A stretch of 64,000 nt of DNA from Diphasiastrum complanatum (lineage: Eukaryota; Streptophyta; Lycopodiopsida; Lycopodiales; Lycopodiaceae), in NCBI GenBank assembly GCA_029204225.1, contig CM055111.1, forward strand, positions 25,552,404-25,616,403, written 5' to 3'. Positions 51,701 to 61,800 of this stretch are shown here, piece by piece (within the stretch, counting starts at the first letter, position 1; the number at the start of each line of letters is the position of its first letter). Both the position numbers and the translations under genes were made by a program. Below the pieces are notes generated by a model. It had not been told where the DNA came from and searched no databases. It worked only from the letters and a program-made list of their open reading frames with translations.

Positions 51701-52680
51701 AACTCCCTTTTACTAGTCATGTGTGAACTAGCACCCGAGTCAATCCACCAAGGATCTTCTCCTTTGAAGCTTGTTGAAGAAAATATGGACATCATGAGAG
51801 AGTCCTCATGTGAACTCTCCTCCTCCTCCTCTTTGCTCATGTTGGCTTGGCTTTGATCTTGCTTCCTCTTGAAGCATTCCGAGGCATAATGCCCCATCTT
51901 GCTACAATAGTAGCACTTCACCTTTGATTTGTCCTTCTTGACTTTGGTGGTTGATGGAGATGCCTTTGGGGGTCCTTCTTGATCCTCAAGCTTTGTAGAC
52001 TTCTTGAATGTTGATCCTTTGCCTTTGGACTTGCCTTTGCCTTTGGTGAAGAGAGCTTGGTCATCTCCACCTTGGATGGAAAGCCTATCCATCCTCTCTT
52101 GCATTTGGCTCCTTCTTGATTCCTCGGCCATGAGCGTGCCTTGGAGTTCTTCAAGTATGGGTAGCTTACCCATAATTGCATATCCCTGAACCAAATTGTC
52201 AAATTCAAAGCTTAGTCCATTCAATATGAGTTGAACAAGCTCTTCATCCTTGATAGGGTCACCTATAAAGGCTAGCTCTTTGTTCAATTCCTTTACTCTT
52301 AGGACAAAAGTATGTGCACTCTCTCCTTTCTTTTGATAGCTTCTATAGATTTGATTCTTCAAAGCTAACATTCTAGTTTGGTTCTTGGATTCATAGACCT
52401 TTTGCAAAGTCTCCCAAGCATCTTGAGCTGAAGTGCAATCTCCTACCTCTCTTAAGAGTTCATTTGCAACATTCATTTTTATGCAATGTAGTGCAACATT
52501 GCACCTCTTGATGTATTTGGCTTTTTCTTGAGGATGAATAGGTTCACCCTCCTTACCATTTACAATTTCCATCAGATCTTGCATGATCATGATAGATTCC
52601 ATTCTAACTTTCCATATGGAATAGTTAGTTTTGTTGAGCCTTTCATTAGTATCCAAAAGATATGCATTTATAGATGCCAT
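48736..52680 (-). CDS. Copia-2 gag-pol polyprotein
   Basis: One uninterrupted frame of 1314 codons starting at an ATG (52680). Gag spans about 1-250 with a CCHC knuckle at 256-269. The protease motif DSGASS is at 314-319 and the zinc region uses His447, His452, Cys481 and Cys484. The integrase catalytic residues are Asp511, Asp573 and Glu609 (35 residues between the last two). RT has Asp917 and YVDD at 1002-1005. RNase H has Asp1166, Glu1207 and Asp1244. Length and order are those of Ty1/copia. Two RT positions differ from related elements here: Asn895 where Copia-1 and Copia-4 have Lys (APVAK), and Ser where they have Pro in YGLKQAPRSW. Their effect is unknown. Confidence 0.97.
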   Translation of the reverse strand: MASINAYLLDTNERLNKTNYSIWKVRMESIMIMQDLMEIVNGKEGEPIHPQEKAKYIKRCNVALHCIKMNVANELLREVGDCTSAQDAWETLQKVYESKNQTRMLALKNQIYRSYQKKGESAHTFVLRVKELNKELAFIGDPIKDEELVQLILNGLSFEFDNLVQGYAIMGKLPILEELQGTLMAEESRRSQMQERMDRLSIQGGDDQALFTKGKGKSKGKGSTFKKSTKLEDQEGPPKASPSTTKVKKDKSKVKCYYCSKMGHYASECFKRKQDQSQANMSKEEEEESSHEDSLMMSIFSSTSFKGEDPWWIDSGASSHMTSKREFFSSLLSYDGPIKSIYTANDEACKIEGVGSIPLCLGSSKKINIEGVLYIPTITKNLLSVGQMVDNGFNVDFASNECFIKKKGKIVAKGTRPGKLYKLDAFVDTNVVMLAEKSKISTFTLWHKRLGHVNSGSMEAMIKEEYALGLPRSIGKEDKVCEACALSKAHKKVFPNSITKSSHPLELIHSDVHIASTKSNGGSSMFLTFIDDYSRYCWVFLLSFKSQVFDTFVKFKLFVEKHHNHSIKILRSDNGGEFISNEFKAFCEEEGIKKETSCPYTPQQNGVAERRNRTLCECSKALRLDACLPKSFWGESLVCANYLMNRVSCKAIEGKTPYEMLYGKKPNLNHLKVFGCICYVHVPLETRTKEDPSSTRGIMLGYASSSKGYKVYLPSLNKFVVSRDVIFDEHHMHMLEEGSSAPTIKKKMAEEQDLGFEEELMEEQAPNPPITPRRSSRAKVEPSRLTYQGKGQQVEGISSTSYALTSFEEPSNVEDALNSKEWYKAMLDEYDALIENETWLLVEIPQRNVIGCKWVFKLKLNANGSVNKHKARLVAKGYAQERGIDYEETFAPVANMVTIRLIIALASHFGWILCQMDVSNAFLNGFLEEDIYMEQPQGFIKHGMENKVCHLQRSIYGLKQASRSWNSRLHCYLISLSFVQSEYDPTLYIKFDDVGIVLLLIYVDDIIISGNSVDGIEKIKIDLSLEFKMVDLGCLHFILGIEVLRGSDFIFISQVNYAQSLLKKFKMEVCKSVDTPMEQDVKVPNEDDERSFMDITLFRQLIGSLMWITITRPDLSFSVCRLSQSMQKPLNIHWKKAKRILRYISGTLDFGILYRGDMINLHAFSDSDFAGDKRDRKSTSAYSTFIGEGVVSWLSKKQETISLSSTEAEYKALTTTTKEVLWIKRLLVELKIMDSEEAPIIYNDNISAQHLASNPIFHARSKHIEICHHFVREMVQAKEIALEHVPSNECVADLLTKPLQKNTFYEVQIITWSD

Positions 52681-53478
52681 CTAGTCTCCTAATCAAGGAC
52701 TTGACACAAATGAAGGTTACTTCTATTGATTTGATTGAAGGTCTACCTTATCCCACTTCTTAGGGACCTGAAAAGATCAGTAATAGACTTCCTATAAAGA
52801 TCTAAGAATGATCTCTAACAAAATCAAATCATAGAATACTAGAAACAATGCACTTGCTTGATTGAAGTAGACAATACTAGTAGAATTGCCCCTCTTTCTA
52901 TAAAGAACATTAAAGCTTCCAAATGATCTGATAAAGAGTGAATTTCAGCAACCTAATATACTTCCAAAATCACTTGTAAAAGATCTAAATGGAACTTAAT
53001 GAGGATTCAACACAATCTACTATCCAATCACAAGCAAAAAATGATCAAAATTGATGAAAAATTGATCTAATTTGGTGCATAAGTCAAGCAATGGTTGGAC
53101 TGAACCTAAATCACTTTAGGAGGTGCCTACTACACCTTATAACAGCCTTGAAGAGTCCCCAAAACTCTGATCTTCCCTCTCCTTGAATGCTAGAAAGCCT
53201 CCTCTATGAAATCACCTCCAAAACTCGCTTAGAAATCAATGCTTGGAGCAAGCAAAACTTGCTATCTTGGTAATGTGAATTGAATTCAACTTTGCCTCTG
53301 GTTTTAGACACCTAAACACCTGCAAATGAAGTCACACAACACCAATCTCCAATGTATTTGACTCACTTTGAGTTCTAGAATCAATACTAGATGCTAAGAT
53401 CCAATCTACACAAGATTTAGATCAAAACTTGTGATCAAATTGAATGAAAACCAAGGATTTAGCTCATTTCAGCCTTTA
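52681..53478 (-). mobile_element. Copia-2 leader
   Basis: About 800 bases between PBS and gag start, without a frame of note. This is where a packaging signal would be expected. Confidence 0.8.
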
Positions 53479-53491
53479 GGCTCTGATACCA
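53479..53491 (-). other. Copia-2 primer-binding site
   Basis: The minus strand reads TGGTATCAGAGCC immediately after the LTR, complementary to the 3' end of initiator methionine tRNA. Confidence 0.96.
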
Positions 53492-54173
53492 TGTAAAAAT
53501 TACAGCAAATAAGGATCCTAAAACACTTGAAATGATGAGGGAAACAATAGATTATGATTTCATAAGATTAGCACAAGTTGAACCATCAAAATCCATCAAA
53601 AATCTATGCTTGAACCTCACTAAATGGCCCAAATCCTTGAAGAAGCCTTCACACGTGTGAAAGTACGGCCTCCCACAGTCTGAGTACTGTACACCAGACC
53701 TACATTCAATCCTATAATCATTAGTAATCACAAGTACTCAAACAATTATGAACATAGAGAGCAATTGCACCATTATGAGAGAAAAATCATGAAATTGCTT
53801 GATTGATTTTGGTGAGATATCATCACCTATATATACATGATCCATCACGGTTTTGGGCAGGTATGAGTAGCCCTAAACCTATCCCTAATGCTAATTTTGG
53901 TGGATCTTTCATCCCTACCAAGTTAGGGTTGGAATCTTGGAGATCCCTCAACAATGCAAAAATTACCAAAAATAGCTCCTATTTTTTCTCCCTTGTATCT
54001 AAGCATAATTTGGACTCATTCCAAAGGTTCTAACACTTAGGTCTACTTGAGAACATCCTTATGAATGGAATCCTATGCTATTTGGCACGTGTGACAAGCC
54101 ACATCATGACCATCTAACTATTTACAAGTCATATGACCAAAACTAGTCAAGCTAGAATTGTGAATTTTTAACA
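53492..54173 (-). repeat. Copia-2 5' LTR
   Basis: 682 bases, apparently identical to 48015-48696. The palindrome TTCACACGTGTGAA is at 53648-53661, downstream of the TATA box and therefore in the transcribed part. A GTCTG/CAGAC inverted repeat enclosing AGTACTGTAC follows it. Confidence 0.96.
53828..53835 (-). promoter_or_regulatory. Copia-2 TATA box
   Basis: TATATATA within CATGTATATATAGG on the minus strand, about 340 bases into the LTR. It is the only strong TATA in the LTR. The start site would be about 30 bases further, near 53800. Confidence 0.6.
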
Positions 54174-54483
54174 AAAGTTTATAAGTAAACTTATCCTCAG
54201 GTAGATCGAGTACTACACAATCAATGGTGTACTTGAGCCCTAAAACTCTTATTGGAATCGCTTTGATATGACCAAAAGGCTCAATGGTACTTTGATCAGC
54301 TAATTTTAGCCAATATTTTAGAGCAATGATGGGCCCCACATTCCATTGTCTAGAAAGTGACAAGGGAATGATGTTCACATCATCAGACCCAGTATCAAGA
54401 ATGGTGGGTACCTTTGGATATTCTTTATATGTCATTGGTACTATAACACTACCTCTTGGATCCTTAACCTGAAACAAGCTCAT
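54174..54483 (-). pseudogene. Gypsy-5 protease, interrupted by Copia-2
   Basis: The frame has an aspartic protease motif (ILDTGSDDVNIIP) and the block KYTIDCVVLDLPEDKFTYKLL before the target duplication. On the far side of Copia-2 the frame resumes with the expected LLLG but loses similarity within a few codons. The truncated frame now reads into the LTR and stops at 54118. Confidence 0.85.
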
Positions 54484-54497
54484 AGTAACTCTTTGAG

Positions 54498-56754
<2,257 letters not shown>

Positions 56755-57749
56755 CCAGAGAGTAGTTACAGTGCTTAGTTGAGCTTATAAGGAGTATGTG
56801 AAAACTTGGTTACAGTAAACTTTTCTTCTACAAAATTTCTCAATTGAAAATTTGGAAAGAAAAGTTGATGTTAGAGTATCTTCAAGAACAATTTTTTTCT
56901 ATTGGAAAGTTGTCAGGAAAGAAATCAAAGAGAGATAATTTTCATGAACAAGATTTCTCTATTGAAAATTTGTCTTGAAAATCTAAATCACCAAGTTTAA
57001 ATGTTTGAAATGAAATCTTTGAAGCTCAAAAAATGTTTCCAAGAATTTTGAATGAAAAAGTACCAAGATTTAATTTTTTTTAAAAGATGTAAAGTGTTGG
57101 CCTCTGAGATAAGAAAAGAATTTAGAAAAAGTAGAATGTAAATAGTGAATTTCTACTTTGGAAAGTATAGAGTGAAAAATTATTTGAAAAATGAATTTGC
57201 ACAAGTGAAGCCTCCCTATTGGTGGATGAAAATAGAAGAAAAATGGAAATGATTGGGTATGTGGCGGTCTCATATTTCACCTTGTTGAAAAATTATGACT
57301 TACCAAAAATAGTAAGCGTTGTAGAAAAACTTAGAAAGTTAGAAAAATGAACTTTCTTTTTTGAAGCCACCAAGAACTCAGATGAAAATATTCAATATTT
57401 TAAGAATTCTTGAGGTGGTGGTGGTCTCATAAGTGAATTTGTGAGAGATAGAGCTTATTAGAAATAGTAAATAGTGTGAAAATGGTAAAAATTGAGTCTT
57501 TAAGTTTGAAACCGCCAAGAATTCAATAGAAAATAGTGAAAGTTTTAAGAATCCTTGTTATATTGGCGGTCTCAAATGAGAAAAGGTAAGCAAGTTATGA
57601 GTTTTCAAAAATAGTAAGTGGGGTAAAAATGAGTAAAAAATGAGAATTGTGAAGTGAAGCCACCAAGAATGTATGTTGTAGAGGAAAACAAGTTGAAAAT
57701 GATTGTATAGATGGTGTTCTCACTTATTGTCGAAAATAGTAAGTTTTGC
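56755..57749 (-). mobile_element. Gypsy-5 leader with 147-bp tandem repeats
   Basis: Non-coding. A unit with GCCACCAAGAA and GGTGGTCTCA/GGCGGTCTCA recurs at about 57366, 57512 and 57659 (147 bases apart), with a weaker unit near 57208. The LTR and PBS that should follow are missing, since copia sequence begins at about 57750. Confidence 0.7.
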
Positions 57750-58845
57750 ACAAAGAGAAACTTGAAGACAACATAGCCGACTCAAAGTGGAAGTCGAAGG
57801 ATGGTAAAGCTTTTGCGCTTATTATCCTCAATATATCAGACACTCATATTGGCCACATATTTGAAGCTCAGACTTAGAAAGAAGTATGGGACATCCTGAG
57901 CTTACTATATGATGTGAGGGACGTAACTTCCAAGTTACATCTAAGAAGAAATTCTTTACTGATGTGGATTGGTGATTCACTTTAGAATCATATTAACCAG
58001 TTTAAGAATCTCTTGTAATAGATGGCCACTGTCGGATCGATCATTGATGATCAAGACACAATCATGACATTGCTTTCAAGCTTTTCCTCTACATACGAGA
58101 ACTGGGTAATGATCATATCGACACACTCAGATTTAACTCTTACTAGAGTTATCACTAAGCAGTCCGCATCAAATAAAAAACCGGAGCAAAGTCAAGAGCA
58201 ATTATTAAATTTATAGTCGAAGAAGAAGATGCTTTGTAAGTATTGAAAATGCACTAATCATGAGAATTAAGATTGTAGGGTATTAAAAGCAAAGAATGCC
58301 AAAATACAGCCAGATCAACAGGCAAATGCAGTCACAACATCTCCCGAACTCAACATGGACGAATGAGCATTTCTGGTCAAAGACCAAAAGACACTATTCG
58401 ATAATTCTTGGTTTCTAAATTTTGGAGCTACATATGACTACATCGTGAGCATTTTCACTCCAATATGCCTTACAGTACAAAAAATACGTTCATCTTGGCA
58501 ATGATAGCACACACACTATCGAAGGTGACGGCACTGTAAGATTGAAGTTCCCGCATGATCAATTCAAACTACTATCAAATATTTTGTATGTACCTAAACT
58601 CTCTACAAATCTTTTGTCGGTAAGTAGAATCACTGATTTACGTCATAGGGTAGAGTTTGAGTCTAATCAATGCTGAAATATCGATAGGACAAATAAGATT
58701 CTTGCACTCGGCAAGAGTCATGGATACTTATATAGATTGGCACATTGTTATTTTGACACTAGCCTTGAAAATCTCTGTTCATGTCAATAAAAGATTACTA
58801 TGGCATCAAAGATTAGGACACTTGAATCATACATTTGTGTAGAAT
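57750..58845 (+). pseudogene. Copia-5 gag to integrase start (plus strand)
   Basis: Gag (ALIILNISDTHIGHIF, KEVWDIL, SKLHLRRN) starts at about 57790. The frame 58022-58216 continues with DQDTIMTLLSSFSSTYENW. A decayed knuckle follows (CKY.KCTNHEN.DC, about 58232). The protease (NSWFLNFGATYDYI, about 58405) has lost its D-S-G. The zinc region of integrase (LLWHQRLGHLNHTFV) ends the match at 58845. Many stops are present. Confidence 0.75.
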
Positions 58846-59479
58846 CCTTGAATGCCTTGACCTTCAAGCTTAGTTCCACACAAAACTTTCTGTGTGTTTC
58901 CAAGCTTAATGCTTTGGTAAAAATATCTGTTGTCATATCTTGCGTTCTATAGTATTGCAAGTTAACCTCTTTGTTGAGAACTTTGCTTTTGACATAGTGA
59001 TACTTAATTTCAATGTGCTTACTCCTGGAATGAAACCTAGGGTTGGATGATAAAGCAATGGCACTTTGGTTATCACAAATAAATTTGTCGGAGCATATTG
59101 ATTCAGATCGATATCTGAGAATAAGTTTCTCAACCAAATTGCTTCCTTTGTAGCTTGAGAGGTTGTGATATACTCTGATTAGGGAAGATAGAGCTATCGA
59201 AGATTGCTTGCGACTGTTACAGAAAATAGGACTGTTGTTGAGGAAGAATGTAAATTCGGAGGTGGATCTACGAGTGTCTACATCTCTTGCCCAACTTGCA
59301 TATGTGTAACCACTGAGTAGATTGAGTTTGTCGTTGACGACTACTCCATAACAAATGCAAAAGTCCATAGTAGCTCGCAAATATCTCATGACTCTGATAA
59401 GAGCCTTCCAATGTGATATATTGTTCGTTGGTCCTTCAATGGGAATAGTTGATTGAGGAACTGGAAAGTTCAATATGTT
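58846..59479 (-). pseudogene. Copia-5 RNase H fragment
   Basis: The minus-strand frame 59473-58784 shows the end of copia pol: HWKALIRVMRYLRATMDF, the RNase H with YTYASWARD (the usual SDxDWAGD is altered) and DNQSAIALSSNPRFHSRSKHIEIKYHYV. It is joined head-on to the plus-strand fragment at 58845 and, on the right, to an LTR stub. Confidence 0.8.
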
Positions 59480-59539
59480 AGGAGAATCTGACAGGTCGGC
59501 TACATGGGCTTTGTCTTTTCCAGGTTTTAATTCCCAACA
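59480..59539 (-). repeat. Copia-5 truncated 3' LTR start
   Basis: On the minus strand the LTR begins TGTTGGGAATTAAAACCTGG right after the purine tract TTAAGGGAGAC. Only about 60 bases remain. Confidence 0.65.
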
Positions 59540-60985
59540 GTCTCCCTTAAGGCCATGGTTGGTGCCTTGGCATCTTCGTCAAGTTTAGCATGCTGAAGAA
59601 CTTCTGATGCTTGATCCTGCGAAGCGCTTTGGTGAAAATATCTGCGACCATTTATGTTGTGGAGCAGTATTGAAGGATCACTTGCCCTGATAAAACTTTC
59701 TCCCGAATGAAATGATACTAGATATCTATGTGCTTGGATTTGCCATGAAATCTAGAATTCAGTGATAGTGAAATACAGCTCAAGTTGTCACACAGAATGG
59801 TGGTAGCATTGAACTGAGTGTGATGTAAGTCATGAGGTAATAACCTGATCCATACAGTTTCTTTTGAAGCTTGACATGCTGTGATGTACTCTGAAAGCAC
59901 AACTAATTTATGCTTCCTTGAGTTCCACAAAGTCGGCCCCCCTGCCAGATAAAAACAAAACTCGGAGGTAGATTTTCTGGTAGAGACTGTTCCTCCCCAA
60001 TCTGAGTCAGAGTAGCCTCGTAGGACGAGTGAGTTGATAGCATTTCCATCATAATATAAAATGTGATATAAACTTTCTTGAATATATCTCATCACTCTCT
60101 TTAATGCTTTCCAATGGGAGATCCTAGGAGTGGATATAAATTGGCTTAACGTGCTAACAGTATATGCTAAATTTGGTCTAGTACACAACATTGCATACAT
60201 AAAAAATCCTATTAGTGATGAGGGTACTTTGCTATGTCGAGTACTTCACTATCAAAATCAACACAAGTAGGTAAAGCCAATACTATACTTGGATCCATTC
60301 GAGTATCAATTGGTTTGCAATCAGACATATGAAAATTTTCTAAAATGTCTTTTAGATATGCCTACTGGCTAAGATAAATATTTTTTTGAAGCCTATTTCT
60401 GGTAATGTGAATTGCTAGCAAAGAATGGATAGCTCCTAAATCAGTCATGTCAAATTCCTTTGATAGATCACTCTTAATAGTGTGCGAAAGAGAAGTGTCA
60501 TTAGACAAGATAAACAGATCATCTACGTAAAGAGCTTTGTGAATTGAATTGGTGCCTATATGCTTTGAATAAAAATTACAGTCAGTTGAATTATTTGCAA
60601 ATCCCAATTTAATGAGATAAGAGTTGATTCTATCGAACCATGCTCTTGCGGCCTGTTTCAGACCGTAGATTGCTTTGTGCAGCTTGCACACTTTGTGATC
60701 TTGGCCTTTGACTTCAAATACTTCTAGTTGGAAGGTATACAACTCCTCTTCGACATTGCCATTGAGAAATGATGTCTTGACATCCATTTGGTGCATTTCG
60801 AGGTCTTCTGTTGCTGCTAACGCAACCAGAGATCTCATTGACTGCATCTTGATGACAAGACTAAAACATTTCTTGATAATCCACTCCTTGGACTTGAGTG
60901 AATCCTTTAGCCACCAGCCGTGCTTTCCATTTAGCAATGGAAGCATCAGAGTTGATCTTCTTCTTGAAGATCCACTTGTTGTCAA
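59540..60985 (-). pseudogene. Copia-5 reverse transcriptase and RNase H
   Basis: RT runs in the frame 60985-60362: HQMDVKTSFLNGNVEEELY, AIYGLKQAARAWFDRI, KALYVDDLFIL (catalytic pair intact) and FDMTDLGAIHSLL. After a break the RNase H follows at 60200-59718: YSDSDWGGTVSTRKSTS, DNLSCISLSLNSRFHGKSKHIDI. Its 3' end and PPT are at about 59545. The copy is damaged but better preserved than its neighbour at 58846. Confidence 0.85.
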
Positions 60986-61800
60986 TACTCTCTTGTGAGT
61001 GGAAAGTCGACCAGTGTCCAGGTCTGGTTTGTCAAAAGTGAGCTGTACTCACTTTCCATAGCTTCTTGCCAAAGTTAATTGCTACGGCTAGGCTCTCTGG
61101 TTCTTCTGATGAAGTCTAGAATGAGAGGTGTATACCTCTTAGGAATTGTCCGAGTCTGTGAGGATCTGCGGACATTTGGTTGACCAGGATGCGATGATGC
61201 TTCTTTTTGAATTTCTCCAGATCTATTCGAGCTAGCTTGGTATGGTCTGATGATAGGTACTATCAGTTGCTCGGCTTCTGTAGTTGTAGCTGCAGGTTCT
61301 GTAGAAGGAACATCAACGTTGGAAGAATCCATGCTACGTAAAATGGGATGAAATGACATAGCATTGTTTATCGATGGTTGTTTGAAATCATAGTATGTAT
61401 GTTCTTGAAATATTACATTCCTAGAGACAAATACTACATTGGTGGATGGATCATAAACTTTGTAGGCTTCATGTTCATCAGGATAGCCAATGAAAATACA
61501 TTTATTTGTCCTATGATTCAGCTTCTTCCCAAGCTGTTTAGGAATGTGAAGAAAACATATACAACCAAAGACTTTTAAATGGTTGACACTGGGCTTCTGT
61601 CCATGCCAAACTTCATAAGGAGTTTTGTTGTTGATGGCTTTGGTGCTGGATCTGTTCTATAAGTAACAGGTTGTGGCAGTATCTTCTGTCCAAAACTTTG
61701 CAAGTAGATGTGATTGATGTAGCATTCCAAATTGTTGAAACTAGTTAACATGTTCAATCTTATGCCATGATTATAAGTGATTGGAAATAGCAACAATGCA
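60986..61800 (-). pseudogene. Copia-5 integrase C-terminus and linker
   Basis: At 61796-61400 the minus strand shows the end of the integrase domain: a YEVWHGQKPSVNHLKVFGC-like segment across a shift, then YDPSTNVVFVSRNVIF. The Ser/Pro-rich linker follows (61359-61075, SSQTRTIPKRYTP). The RT entry near 61000-60960 is frameshifted. The catalytic core, protease and gag of this copy are missing beyond 61800. Confidence 0.75.

Larger units (their letters stand above)
48010..54178 (-). mobile_element. Copia-2, complete LTR retrotransposon
   Basis: A 6159-base element (48015-54173) between perfect AAAGT duplications (48010-48014 and 54174-54178). It has two LTRs of 682 bases that I compared line by line without finding a difference, a PBS, a PPT and one long gag-pol frame. 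It interrupts the protease of Gypsy-5 on the same strand. Everything needed for autonomous movement is visible. Confidence 0.97.

Noticed and set aside
54118-54483. A Gypsy-5/Copia-2 fusion protein
   Set aside because: The frame simply reads from the interrupted protease into the LTR and stops after about 18 codons. It is a by-product of the insertion.
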